This document shows positions 1 to 8,759 of a stretch of DNA of 64,000 nt, in pieces. The DNA is from Bacteroidia bacterium. Lineage in GTDB: Bacteria > Bacteroidota > Bacteroidia > Flavobacteriales > Schleiferiaceae. Made by a program: the position numbers and the translations under genes. The stretch spans positions 338,057-402,056 of the forward strand of contig JAUHWL010000002.1 of assembly GCA_030424545.1 (NCBI GenBank), written 5' to 3'. The notes beneath the pieces were generated by a model. That model did not search any database, had not been told where the DNA came from, and saw only the letters and a program-made list of their open reading frames with translations. Every line of letters starts with the position of its first letter. The stretch's first letter is position 1.

Positions 1-717
1 TTGTCGGCTATAAAAAAGGAGTTTAAAATCTAAACTGCTTGTGCCAAAGTTTGTAAACAAAACCTCTACCACTGTATTTTTTGTTACGTTACCGTTGTTT
101 CTAGCTACATCAATCAGTAATTTTTTTACCAATTGGGTATCGCTTCCATAGGCTACACCAACTTCTACGGCAAAGCGTGTATCTCTTTTAATATTGCTCC
201 AATTAATCACTTTTAAATTGGTTAACCTATGGTTTGGCAATATTAACTCACTATCATCTCTAAGTTTTAGTTTGCTTGTTCGCAATCCAATTTCAATAAT
301 TTCGCCTATTGTGCCGTCTATATCAACAATATCGTGGGCTTTTATTGTTCGTTCAGAAAGAATTACTAAACCAGAAGCAAAATCTTTAAACACATCTTGC
401 AGCCCAAGCCCGATACCAACAAAAAGGGCAGTGCTACTTGCTATAAGTACGGTAATGTTTACACCAACTACATCTAGTGCAACAACTACAGCAAGAGAAT
501 AAATAAAGTACTTTATAATTTGAGTTATGGCATATGCTTTTCCAGGAGCTATGTGTTTTTGTTTAACACGTCTATCAAAAAGCCTTTTTATAAGAAAAAC
601 AATTAACCTGCTTATTAAAATAATAAACAGAATGTTTAGTATATCTACTACCGTAATGGTTAGGTACTTGCTATCTATAAGCGTTGTAGAAATTAGTTTT
701 TCTATTTCCTCAATCAT
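1..717 (-). CDS. MscS-family mechanosensitive channel, C-terminus cut by window edge
   Basis: This is the N-terminal 239 residues of a small-conductance mechanosensitive ion channel in the inner membrane, which releases solutes on hypo-osmotic shock. Reading the minus strand from the ATG at 717 gives MIEEIEKLIS, then a membrane segment around residues 25-40. The pore helix and hinge follow: ALFVGIGLGLQDVFKDFASG is the glycine/alanine-rich TM3 of MscS. The beta domain comes next (ERTIKAHDIVDIDGTIGE, then the LPNHRLTNLKVINWS stretch typical of the family). The reading frame is open to base 1, so the C-terminal cytoplasmic domain lies outside the window. The start overlaps the stop of the upstream ABC permease gene (TAATG), which suggests translational coupling in one operon with the exporter. 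Family assignment is firm; the physiological role is by homology. Confidence 0.9.
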   Translation of the reverse strand, partial: MIEEIEKLISTTLIDSKYLTITVVDILNILFIILISRLIVFLIKRLFDRRVKQKHIAPGKAYAITQIIKYFIYSLAVVVALDVVGVNITVLIASSTALFVGIGLGLQDVFKDFASGLVILSERTIKAHDIVDIDGTIGEIIEIGLRTSKLKLRDDSELILPNHRLTNLKVINWSNIKRDTRFAVEVGVAYGSDTQLVKKLLIDVARNNGNVTKNTVVEVLFTNFGTSSLDFKLLFYSRQ

Positions 718-2030
718 TATTTAGTGTATGTCATCCATTTAAATAGTTCTTTCCAACTTGGTTTTTTGCCGTACATTAAAATGCCTACACGGTAAATTCT
801 ACCCGCCAACCAAGTGGTGGCAATAAATCCAGCAACTAACAATGTCATGCTTAGGCCTAATTCCCAAATGGGCACACCAAAAGGTAAGCGCACCATCATA
901 ATTATGGGGCTTGTTAATGGAATCATAGAAAACCAAAAGGCAATTGGTCCGTCTGGATCTTCTATTACTCTTGAACTAACAATAATGGCCAAAATTAAGG
1001 GGATAGTAATGGGTAACATGAATTGTTGAGAATCTGTTTCGTTATCAACTGCAGAGCCTACACCCGCAAATAGCGCTGCATATAAAAGGTAACCTCCAAT
1101 AAAGAAGAACATAAATCCGCCTATTACTAGCGGGAAGTTTATGGTTTCAACCATTTGCATGATTTCCATGCCTTTAGTCATTTCCATGGCTTGTTCAATT
1201 TCTTGTTGGCTACCCATGGCCTCTGTGTTAAATTGATCTTTTAATACGGTAGCACCGGCAACGGCATAAATAACACCACTAAGTAGCACCCAAATTAAAA
1301 ACTGCAAAAGCCCTACAGAGCCAATACCTAATACCTTTCCTAACATCAGTTGAAACGGTTTAACAGATGAAATGATAACTTCTATAATTCTATTTGTTTT
1401 TTCTTCAATAACACCGCGCATTACTTGGGCGGTGTAGAAAAATATAAAGAAGTAGATTAAAAAACCGGCCACATAACCTACAGCCATTTTTACAGGTGTG
1501 GCGCTAGCTTGTTCTCCCTCTTCATCAATACTAAAGGTTAGCAGATTTACATTTACGCGGCTTTGTGCAACTACATCGGGAGAAATGTTTTCTAGAAGTA
1601 GCTTTTCTTCTTGAATTTTCTTTTCCATTAGATTCTCAATGTAACGCTGCATGCTCATGCTAATGTCTCCTTTGCCATATAGTGCAGAGTGATCTTTTAT
1701 CCAATTTACATCGCCCATGTCGCCACTACGTATATATAACATAGCGTCAAAATCAGATTGCTTAAAAAACTCTTTGGCCGATTCTAAATCAAATTGTTCG
1801 GCTTTTATATTGCTAAACTTGTATTTGTCTGATCCGTTTTCGCCCCTTAACAGTAAAGGTTCATCTACTATTAAGATGGTTTTGGGGCCATCGGGCATAC
1901 TAGCCAATAGGGCGGGGGCTATAATAAGTGCAGCAAAAAGTAGCGGACCTAAAATGGTCATGATTAAAAAAGACTTCTTTTTTACGCGCGTTTTAAATTC
2001 TCGGTTTATGATTAATAGCGTTTTGCTCAT
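717..2030 (-). CDS. ABC-2 type transporter permease (NatB-like)
   Basis: This 437-residue inner-membrane permease is the partner of the ATPase encoded just upstream. It has one N-terminal membrane helix (about residues 20-45), a large extracytoplasmic domain (about 50-180), and a cluster of five further hydrophobic segments from about 185 to 415. This is the ABC2_membrane_3 layout of NatB and CcmB-like exporters. The segment VMRGVIEEKTNRIIEVIISS is the conserved cytoplasmic coupling-helix region of NatB-type permeases. The start overlaps the ATPase stop by 4 bases and the stop overlaps the MscS start, so the three genes form one tightly coupled operon. The substrate cannot be read from sequence. 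Sodium export is known for B. subtilis NatAB, but many Bacteroidota homologues are uncharacterised. Confidence 0.85.
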   Translation of the reverse strand: MSKTLLIINREFKTRVKKKSFLIMTILGPLLFAALIIAPALLASMPDGPKTILIVDEPLLLRGENGSDKYKFSNIKAEQFDLESAKEFFKQSDFDAMLYIRSGDMGDVNWIKDHSALYGKGDISMSMQRYIENLMEKKIQEEKLLLENISPDVVAQSRVNVNLLTFSIDEEGEQASATPVKMAVGYVAGFLIYFFIFFYTAQVMRGVIEEKTNRIIEVIISSVKPFQLMLGKVLGIGSVGLLQFLIWVLLSGVIYAVAGATVLKDQFNTEAMGSQQEIEQAMEMTKGMEIMQMVETINFPLVIGGFMFFFIGGYLLYAALFAGVGSAVDNETDSQQFMLPITIPLILAIIVSSRVIEDPDGPIAFWFSMIPLTSPIIMMVRLPFGVPIWELGLSMTLLVAGFIATTWLAGRIYRVGILMYGKKPSWKELFKWMTYTK

Positions 2031-2935
2031 GAGTTTTGTACGTTTTGGATGAAGATGTCATTTACAGAAGGAATAACTTCCTGGAAATGGTAAATCTGAT
2101 GCTTTGGTGCCAAGAATGAAATTAAATCGTTGGGTTGTAGCTCTTTAGAAAGTGTAAATGTTGCTTCATACAAATTATCTTCCTGTTCGGTTTTTATTAG
2201 CGTTATATTATCTGGTAACGAATTTTCTAATCCGCTTATAGCTTCTCTAAAACCAACCTTAAAAGTATTATTGCGGTAGTTGTTGCGTATTTCGCTCAAC
2301 TTTCCTTCAATAATTTTCTCACTATTGTTAATCAGGGCAATGCTGTCGCAAAGTTCTTCTACACTTTCCATGCGGTGGGTAGAAAAAATAATGGTTGCGC
2401 CATTCTTGTTAAGCTCTTTAATTTCTTGTTTAATCAAATTTGTGTTGATTGGGTCAAACCCTGTAAAAGGTTCATCAAAGATGAGCAAGCTGGGTTTGTG
2501 TACAATGGTTACAATAAATTGAATTTTTTGCGCCATTCCTTTGCTTAATTCTTCAACCTTTTTGTTCCACCAGCTTTGTATTTCAAATTTCTCAAACCAA
2601 TGGCGCAATTCTTTTTTGGCATCAGAGGCACTCATACCTTTAAGCTGCGCCAGATACATGGCTTGCTCGCCAACTTCCATTTTTTTATAAAGACCCCTTT
2701 CTTCTGGTAAATACCCTATTTTTTGCACATCAGCATCTGTCATGGGTTTGTCATTAAACAAAATCTGCCCAGAATCTGGCATTGTAATTCTGTTTACAAT
2801 TCTGATAAAGCTGGTTTTCCCAGCTCCGTTTGGTCCTAAAAGTCCGTAAATGCTTCCTTGGGGTATAGAGAGCGAAACATTATTTAGGGCAGTATAATTG
2901 TCATACGTTTTTAAAACGTTTACAGCTTTAAGCAT
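2027..2935 (-). CDS. ABC transporter ATP-binding protein (NatA-like)
   Basis: This 302-residue cytoplasmic ATPase powers the adjacent ABC-2 permease. Walker A is GPNGAGKT at residues 34-41. The signature loop is LSKGM at 130-134, a common variant of LSGGQ in NatA/CcmA-type proteins. Walker B is LLIFDE at 150-155, followed by the STHR switch histidine. After about residue 215 a C-terminal domain of roughly 85 residues matches the extended tail of NatA-like ATPases (DUF4162 region). It is the first gene of the ATPase-permease-MscS operon, separated by 92 bases from the upstream EamA gene. No clear -7 element is visible in that gap, so it could be transcribed from further upstream. Confidence 0.92.
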   Translation of the reverse strand: MLKAVNVLKTYDNYTALNNVSLSIPQGSIYGLLGPNGAGKTSFIRIVNRITMPDSGQILFNDKPMTDADVQKIGYLPEERGLYKKMEVGEQAMYLAQLKGMSASDAKKELRHWFEKFEIQSWWNKKVEELSKGMAQKIQFIVTIVHKPSLLIFDEPFTGFDPINTNLIKQEIKELNKNGATIIFSTHRMESVEELCDSIALINNSEKIIEGKLSEIRNNYRNNTFKVGFREAISGLENSLPDNITLIKTEQEDNLYEATFTLSKELQPNDLISFLAPKHQIYHFQEVIPSVNDIFIQNVQNS

Positions 2936-3027
2936 TCTTCATGTTTTTAGTGGTGTAAAAATAATGGAACATTGCAGATAGAAAAGCACATTTTCTAGGC
3001 AATCCATTAAATAAATGTGAAAATATT

Positions 3028-3921
3028 TTAGTCTTCTACGGGTTTGTTTTTGTGTAGCATGTTTAAAACTACTCCACCAATAACCATTGCTATCCCAAGC
3101 AAAGTAATCCATTGGTAATGTATACCAAAAATGGATACATCAAATAAGATGGCCAAAATGACCCCACCATATTTAAGCGGTGCCATTTTGTTTAAGGGCG
3201 CGGCCTGATACGCCTTGGTCATATTAACTTGGGCTATTTGGGTAAGCACACCCATCAACAACAAATAAAACCACTCTATGCCTTGCGGTGTTACCCAATA
3301 AAACAAACTAAAAACCAGCATAACGGGTGTGGCAATTAGCGGGAAATAAAACACCACCACAACGGGGTGATCGGTATCTTTTAGTTTGCGTATAGCATTG
3401 TATGCAACTCCAGAAAAAATGGCCGATCCTATGCCCATCAATAATAAAGGAGTAGAAATATTGGCATCATAACCCTTTATAATGGCGATGCCCAAAAAAG
3501 CTACTAAGAAATAGATCCATTGCGTATTTCGCATTTTTTCTCCTAATATATAAATGGCAAAAAATGCGGTAAATATGGGAGACAAATATTGAATGGTGAT
3601 GGCCGAGCCAATGGGCAGTTTTTGCAGTGTGTAAAAAAAGAGGGTGAGGGCAACCACCCCAAAAACTCCTCGTATAATCAACCATTTTTTATTGTTTCCA
3701 AAAGGGTTAAGCTTTTTTTTACGAATCATAAAATAGCTCAGTATAATGGAAACAATGCTGCGAAATAACACCAGTTCAGTTGCTGGTATCGTGGGCATTA
3801 GTTTTACCACTAAATTCATTAAAGCAAAACAAACCACACTCACAATCATATAAAAAAAACCACGCTGTAATGGTGTGGTAGAAATAGGAAATGCAAGTTT
3901 GGGTAGCTTAATCAATAGCAA
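3028..3921 (-). CDS. EamA/DMT-superfamily permease
   Basis: This 297-residue inner-membrane protein has ten predicted hydrophobic segments in two repeated halves, the layout of EamA (DMT) metabolite exporters. Conserved family features include the first helix MIVSVVCFALMNLVVKLM followed by the PATELVLFRSIVS stretch, and the second-half block beginning YWVTPQGIEWFYLLLMG. Substrate is unknown; RarD- and RhaT-type relatives move amino acids, sugars or nucleotides. The start is uncertain. The frame opens at TTG (3921) and has no ATG until Met25, which would begin inside the first helix, so an alternative start codon such as the TTG at 3921 is more likely. It lies between porT and the ABC ATPase on the same strand. 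Confidence 0.85.
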   Translation of the reverse strand: MLLIKLPKLAFPISTTPLQRGFFYMIVSVVCFALMNLVVKLMPTIPATELVLFRSIVSIILSYFMIRKKKLNPFGNNKKWLIIRGVFGVVALTLFFYTLQKLPIGSAITIQYLSPIFTAFFAIYILGEKMRNTQWIYFLVAFLGIAIIKGYDANISTPLLLMGIGSAIFSGVAYNAIRKLKDTDHPVVVVFYFPLIATPVMLVFSLFYWVTPQGIEWFYLLLMGVLTQIAQVNMTKAYQAAPLNKMAPLKYGGVILAILFDVSIFGIHYQWITLLGIAMVIGGVVLNMLHKNKPVED

Positions 3922-3961
3922 GATTTTTGGCAGCTGTTATGGCTAACTTTTGCAATGAATA

Positions 3962-4666
3962 TTACTCAAATGTGAAATTGATAAGTATGCTGCGCGACAG
4001 AATTTGATCCATAGCGCTAACAGGTACTGTACCATCTTCAACCAATAAATTGTTGAGACCAAAAGAGCCTTTTAGCTGAGGAGAAAATTTAAAAAACTCA
4101 AAATAGATATCGATTCCTATACCCACTTGCCAATCAACATTATTGCGTTTTATTTTAAAAATAGTTTCGTCTTCTACATTTTGTTTGCTGGCTAAATCGG
4201 CACTGTATTGAATGCCGCCCAATACATACCAGCGGTGGTTGTTAATGCGTTGCCCTTTTAATTTTAACTCAAACGGAAACTGAATAAAACTAGACTCGAT
4301 TTCATATTCGGTAATTTCTCGTTTTTGGGTAATGGGGTTGTCCATATCAACATAGAGCATGCGCACCGTAGAGGAAAACGTAGGTACAAAACGCAAGTCT
4401 AAATACTCGGCCAATCTTAAATTAGAAATAATGCCAATGCTATACCCTGGTGATGTTGTGGTATACATATCATAAACCCCAGGAACGGAAGCTAAATCGG
4501 GTTGTGGACGAATTTGAAAATCAAAATAATTAATACCCAAGCAAAACCCAAAGTGTATGGGGCGCTTGTCATAAGTAGCTTGATTTTTTAATTTTCTGTT
4601 TTGAGTAAAACCCAAACAGGGTATTAAAAATGCAATAAGCAAGATATGTGCGCTACGAAGTTTCAA
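3962..4666 (-). CDS. porT: Type IX secretion system protein PorT
   Basis: PorT (SprT) is an outer-membrane beta-barrel protein required for T9SS secretion. The 234-residue product has a signal peptide (MKLRSAHILLIAFLIPCLGFTQ). The PorT-typical opening RPIHFGFCLGINYFDF follows, with amphipathic beta-strands ending in a terminal aromatic residue (LINFTFE). It directly follows ubiE/menG with a 27-base gap, a neighbourhood I recall as conserved in Flavobacteriia and supportive of the call. The only available start is TTG at 4666; no ATG exists between the ubiE stop and the signal peptide. Unusually, porT is in the same frame as ubiE, nine sense codons after its stop. The four T9SS cargo proteins in this window would depend on this system. 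Confidence 0.87.
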   Translation of the reverse strand: MKLRSAHILLIAFLIPCLGFTQNRKLKNQATYDKRPIHFGFCLGINYFDFQIRPQPDLASVPGVYDMYTTTSPGYSIGIISNLRLAEYLDLRFVPTFSSTVRMLYVDMDNPITQKREITEYEIESSFIQFPFELKLKGQRINNHRWYVLGGIQYSADLASKQNVEDETIFKIKRNNVDWQVGIGIDIYFEFFKFSPQLKGSFGLNNLLVEDGTVPVSAMDQILSRSILINFTFE

Positions 4667-4693
4667 TGAAGCTAAAACGATTTGGGGTGCAGT

Positions 4694-5419
4694 TTATTTT
4701 TTTGCCGTGTAAATGCTAGCTATGCCAAACGTAACCGTTTGAACTTTGTTGCCAGTAAATCCGCAATTCTTTAATTCTTTTAGAAAGGCGTTGCCATAAG
4801 GAAAGGCCGCAACACTTTCGGGCAAATAGGTGTAAGCACGACTGTCTTTACTTACCATTTTACCTATACCAGGCAAAATGTTTTTAAAGTAAAAGTTATA
4901 AAATTGTTTAAAGGGTGCTTTTTCGGGTTGAGAAAATTCTAAAACCACAAAAGTGCCACCTGGTTTTAAAACGCGAAAAATATCTGTTAAGCCTTTTTGT
5001 AAATTTTCGAAATTACGCACGCCAAAAGCCACGGTAATGGCATCAAAGGTATTTTCTTCAAAGGGTAAATTCTCGCCATCGCCTAGCACTAAGTTTATTC
5101 TTTTGTTTCCGCTAGACTGTACTTTTTGCTGACCTACCTCTAACATTCCCGCAGAAATATCCAAGCCTGTAATATCAGCATCTATATTTTTACCAAGCGC
5201 CAAAGCTAAATCTGCAGTTCCTGTAGCAACATCAAGTATTTTTTGCGGATTAGTAGCCGATACAATTTTTACTACTTTTTTGCGCCAGCCTTTGTCTATG
5301 CCCATGCTAAGCAGATGATTTAAAAAATCATATCGTTTAGAAATGTTATCAAACATTTCTGCAACTTGAGTTTTTTTACTGCCTTCTTCGTTATACGGTT
5401 TTACTTGTGCCATGCTCAT
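4694..5419 (-). CDS. ubiE: Demethylmenaquinone methyltransferase (UbiE/MenG)
   Basis: This is an SAM-dependent C-methyltransferase that catalyses the last step of menaquinone synthesis, acting in the cytoplasm or at the membrane. Family marks are [22 protein letters not shown] at the N-terminus and the SAM-binding motif [15 protein letters not shown]. Also present are the [13 protein letters not shown] block and a C-terminal region ending ASIYTAKK. The frame extends to a TTG at 5434, but a TACATTTG promoter element covers 5432-5439 and overlaps that codon. I therefore place the start at ATG 5419 ([10 protein letters not shown]); the ATG at 5413 is the alternative. It is the first gene of a ubiE-porT unit. 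Flavobacteria normally use menaquinone, so the MenG role is more likely than ubiquinone synthesis. Confidence 0.93.
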   Translation of the reverse strand: MSMAQVKPYNEEGSKKTQVAEMFDNISKRYDFLNHLLSMGIDKGWRKKVVKIVSATNPQKILDVATGTADLALALGKNIDADITGLDISAGMLEVGQQKVQSSGNKRINLVLGDGENLPFEENTFDAITVAFGVRNFENLQKGLTDIFRVLKPGGTFVVLEFSQPEKAPFKQFYNFYFKNILPGIGKMVSKDSRAYTYLPESVAAFPYGNAFLKELKNCGFTGNKVQTVTFGIASIYTAKK

Positions 5420-5431
5420 TTTTTGCGGCTG

Positions 5432-5439
5432 CAAATGTA
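5432..5439 (-). promoter_or_regulatory. -7 promoter element (TACATTTG) for ubiE-porT
   Basis: The minus strand reads TACATTTG, an exact match to the Bacteroidota -7 consensus TAnnTTTG. Transcription would begin roughly 7 bases downstream, just before the ATG at 5419, giving a very short leader. No TTG is visible at the expected -33 distance. The placement argues against the TTG at 5434 as the start codon. Confidence 0.45.
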
Positions 5440-5587
5440 GTGTTTTACATATTTTTTTAAGTGTGAAATGCCTTAGAATAAAATGCTTTTTATGCTTCCT
5501 ACAAAGGCGATACGTTTTAATGGTTTCAAGCAGTTAAAGTGCATTTTCTGTATTTTTATTTAGACTGGTAAAAATAGATCTACTCTG

Positions 5588-5595
5588 TACCTTCG
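5588..5595 (+). promoter_or_regulatory. Probable -7 element (TACCTTCG) for the MsbA-like exporter gene
   Basis: TACCTTCG differs from TAnnTTTG at one base and is followed by CGCC. It lies 18 bases before the ATG at 5614. The same pattern TAnnTT(T/C)G followed by GCC occurs before the genes at 14575 and 25219 at nearly the same distance, which raises confidence that it is a promoter. Confidence 0.35.
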
Positions 5596-5613
5596 CGCCT
5601 CAATTTATCTTAG

Positions 5614-7371
5614 ATGGAAAAAGAAAAAAAGAAGCGCATAAAAGCTGGCGACATAAAGAAAGCCATGCGCATTTTTAGTTATATAAAACCGTACAGCGCG
5701 CTGTTTTCGTTAGGTTTTTTCTTTTTACTGATTACCATGGCCGCCAGTTTGGCTTTTCCAAAACTGTTAAGCAATTTAATGAGTGCCACCCCCGAAAACC
5801 TTAATTTTTCGGTTACACTCTTGGCGGGCGTTTTACTTTTTCAGGCCATAGCTGGGTTTTTTCGCATCTTAATTTTTGTAAACGTTACCGAGAAAAGCTT
5901 AGCCAACATTCGGCAAGATGTATATGCACACCTTATTCGTTTACCCATGACGTTTTTTAACCAGAAACGCGTGGGTGAATTAAACAGCCGAATTGCCAGC
6001 GATACGGCACAAATACAGGAAACGCTTACCAGCACTCTAGCCGAGTTTTTGCGCCAAATGGCAATGATTGTTGGTGGAATTATAATTTTGGCTGTAACCA
6101 GTGTAAAACTTACGCTTTTTATTATCGCTGTTATACCAACATTAATGATTGTTGCCGTGTTTTTTGGCCGTTTTATTCGCAAATATGCTAAGCAAGTGCA
6201 AACCGAAGTGGCTGAAAGCAACACCATTGTAGAAGAAACGTTGCAAGCCATACAAACTGTGAAAGCCTTTGCCAACGAAATCTTTGAGATTGCTCGGTAC
6301 CGCACCAAAACCAATCAAGTAGCTAAAACGGCTATTAAAGGTGGAATTTATCGTGGTGCGTTTGCCTCTTTTATAATTATCGGAATTTTTGGCAGCATTG
6401 TAGCCGTAATTTGGTTTGCCGTGGGTATGATTCACAGTGGAGAATTAGAAGCTAAACATTTAAGTGAATTCATCTTATATGCCGTGTTTATTGGCGGTTC
6501 TGTTGGCGGGTTGGCTAACGTTTACAGCAATTTACAAAAAGCCATTGGTGCTACAGAAGATTTGTTTTCGATTTTAGATACAGAAATAGAGCCCATTTCT
6601 ACAGAGGAATCTACAGAAGTAATTCCTGATTTTAGTGGAGAAATTAATTTTGATAACGTAAAATTTGCCTACCCAAATAGAGAAGACGTAACCGTATTAA
6701 AAGGAATAAACCTAGAGGTTGAAGCAGGTAAACAAGTGGCCTTAGTAGGTAGCAGTGGAGCAGGAAAAAGCACCATAGTAAGTTTGGTTTTACGGTTTTA
6801 TAATCCAACCAGCGGCACTATTTATTTTGACGGAAAACCTGCTAGTGCTTACGATTTGCACACCTTGCGCAATCTAATGGCGGTTGTGCCACAAGATGTT
6901 ATTCTTTTTGGCGGAAGTATTAAAGAAAACATTGCTTACGGAAAACCAACAGCCACAGAAGAAGAAATTATTAATGCGGCTAAAAAAGCAAATGCGCACG
7001 AATTTATTTCCAACTTCCCCGAAGGGTACAAAACCGAAGTGGGCGAGCGCGGCATACAATTAAGTGGTGGCCAGCGCCAACGCATTGCCATTGCGCGGGC
7101 GGTTCTTAAAAATCCAAAAATATTGGTGTTAGACGAGGCCACCTCATCTTTAGATTCTGAAAGCGAGAGTTTGGTACAAGAGGCCCTAGATAATTTAATG
7201 AAAGGCCGCACCAGCATTGTAATTGCGCACCGTTTATCTACCATAAAAAATGCGCACCGTATTGTGGTAATGGAAGACGGAAAAATTATTGAAAGTGGCA
7301 CGCATCAAGAGCTTTCTAACCGTGCTGAAGGCAAGTATAAAATGCTATCTCAATTACAATTTATGGAGTAG
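5614..7371 (+). CDS. ABC exporter, fused membrane and ATPase domains (MsbA-like)
   Basis: This 585-residue half-transporter works as a homodimer in the inner membrane. Residues about 15-320 form the six-helix ABC transmembrane domain (ABC_membrane). Residues about 345-585 form the ATPase, with Walker A GSSGAGKS, Q-loop VVPQDVILF, signature LSGGQRQRIAIARA, Walker B ILVLDEATSS and switch histidine in VIAHRLST. The length and domain order match MsbA/LmrA-type exporters. MsbA flips lipid A, but the family is broad and the substrate is not determined by the sequence. It is a single-gene unit: a promoter-like TACCTTCG precedes it, and its 3' end overlaps the convergent DUF4157 gene by 11 bases. Confidence 0.9.
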   Translation: MEKEKKKRIKAGDIKKAMRIFSYIKPYSALFSLGFFFLLITMAASLAFPKLLSNLMSATPENLNFSVTLLAGVLLFQAIAGFFRILIFVNVTEKSLANIRQDVYAHLIRLPMTFFNQKRVGELNSRIASDTAQIQETLTSTLAEFLRQMAMIVGGIIILAVTSVKLTLFIIAVIPTLMIVAVFFGRFIRKYAKQVQTEVAESNTIVEETLQAIQTVKAFANEIFEIARYRTKTNQVAKTAIKGGIYRGAFASFIIIGIFGSIVAVIWFAVGMIHSGELEAKHLSEFILYAVFIGGSVGGLANVYSNLQKAIGATEDLFSILDTEIEPISTEESTEVIPDFSGEINFDNVKFAYPNREDVTVLKGINLEVEAGKQVALVGSSGAGKSTIVSLVLRFYNPTSGTIYFDGKPASAYDLHTLRNLMAVVPQDVILFGGSIKENIAYGKPTATEEEIINAAKKANAHEFISNFPEGYKTEVGERGIQLSGGQRQRIAIARAVLKNPKILVLDEATSSLDSESESLVQEALDNLMKGRTSIVIAHRLSTIKNAHRIVVMEDGKIIESGTHQELSNRAEGKYKMLSQLQFME

Positions 7372-8677
7372 GTTCTGCTGCTTCTTCTTCGTGCACGTGT
7401 TCGTCTTGAGGTGGGTTGGTATCATTGCGATATTGCTCTCGTGCAGCCTCAAAAGTATCGTCATAATCATTTAGCCAATTTGCCTGCTCTGCCTCATTTT
7501 GGCTGTGGTTTGTGTCAGTATCATAAATTACTTGTATAGCTGCCAATTCTGCTAATGCTTCTTGAATTACAGTGTCCATATTTGCTTGAACTTCTTCTAG
7601 CTTTTCATCTCTAAATTCAATCATTGCAGCATTAATCTCTTCTTGGTTAGTTGCAGTAATGGTTTTGGTAAATCGTTCTGTAGGAACTTGTTCTTTTAGT
7701 CTATCTTCATACGCTTCGGCTATCTCTCTAGAATTTTTAAAGTGGATTTGTTCATGTGCCAAAAGTTCGTTTCGGGCAGCTGCTATATCTGCATCTTCAC
7801 CTAATTTATCTCGGGCGGCATCATCATCTGTTAACCAGGTATTTTTCCAAGATTTCTCTGTGTCCATTTCGGCATGAAGACTAACGCGGTTCCTGTAAAA
7901 CCGAACTGTCAAATCATATTCATCATTGCCTTTTCCCCTGTAAGAAACACGTACTAAATCGCCACTAAACTCAGATTTTATTCCGGAATGTACGGCAGCA
8001 TCGTGCGTATCACCTTCTTGCGCAACCCCTTCAAAATCACCCCAAGCTATGGTTCGGTATCGTATTTTATCTCCTTGAATATGCTTTGTATTGGCACCAT
8101 TTTGCTGAATGGTGTGTGTTAATTCGTGCGCCAATAATTTTTTACCATCATGCGTTTTGGGTTTATAGGCACCCGATTTAAAAAAGATGTCGTTCCCCGT
8201 GGCAAAGGCACGCGAACCCAAGTGTTGATTCATTTGATTGGCGGCTGATTGTGTATGTATACGCACGTTAGAAAAATCGCTTCCAAAAGCATTTTCCATT
8301 TGTGTTTTTGTTTCTGAATCTAGTGGAGTTCCGCCACCGCGCTGGGCATTTAACGAGCTTTCTATGTTATTTTTTGGAAAATGGTTTTCGGCCTTTAATT
8401 GCAATTCTTCTTCTTTATCTTTTGCTGGCTGAACAACTTTAGACACTGATGAAATTGGTGATGAAAAAGGTTTGTGTGCAGATGCTCCTGAAAGACGGCC
8501 AACAACTTCGTCTGCTTTTTGGTCGGCTTCTTTTTCAAAAAAATCATTAGGAGAGCCAATGGTTAATTTGGGTTGTACAGTAAAAAAAGGCGTTTTTATT
8601 TCTTTTTTGTCTCGGCTAAAAAAAGCATTTGTTTTTGACGAATTCTCGGTAGATGTTTTTGGCTCGTTTGAAAACAT
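7361..8677 (-). CDS. DUF4157 (eCIS core) protein with two HExxH zinc-protease motifs
   Basis: This 438-residue protein has no signal peptide. Residues about 33-60 carry the leader usually found before DUF4157 (VQPKLTIGSPNDFFEKEADQ). The DUF4157 domain itself covers about 110-200, including FGSDFSNVRIH, ATGNDIFF and the HELTH motif at 184-188. A second region (about 205-440) carries another HExxH, HEQIH at 308-312, in a context resembling DUF922-type putative proteases. The C-terminal ~90 residues are acidic and probably helical. DUF4157 proteins are associated with extracellular contractile injection systems and other exported toxins, but no such structural genes are in this window. Whether it is a protease, an effector or a polymorphic toxin-like protein is open. 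Confidence 0.8.
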   Translation of the reverse strand: MFSNEPKTSTENSSKTNAFFSRDKKEIKTPFFTVQPKLTIGSPNDFFEKEADQKADEVVGRLSGASAHKPFSSPISSVSKVVQPAKDKEEELQLKAENHFPKNNIESSLNAQRGGGTPLDSETKTQMENAFGSDFSNVRIHTQSAANQMNQHLGSRAFATGNDIFFKSGAYKPKTHDGKKLLAHELTHTIQQNGANTKHIQGDKIRYRTIAWGDFEGVAQEGDTHDAAVHSGIKSEFSGDLVRVSYRGKGNDEYDLTVRFYRNRVSLHAEMDTEKSWKNTWLTDDDAARDKLGEDADIAAARNELLAHEQIHFKNSREIAEAYEDRLKEQVPTERFTKTITATNQEEINAAMIEFRDEKLEEVQANMDTVIQEALAELAAIQVIYDTDTNHSQNEAEQANWLNDYDDTFEAAREQYRNDTNPPQDEHVHEEEAAEPTP

Positions 8678-8759
8678 AATGAACAGATTTCCTTAAAAGT
8701 AAAAAAATCAATCCGAACGTGTTTTAGTTTTTAGTGATTTATATGTAAAGCATCGATAT

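Noticed and set aside
6142..7301. Several 60-120-codon minus-strand frames inside the ABC exporter gene
   Set aside because: They overlap a gene with all ABC motifs in frame and have no independent support.
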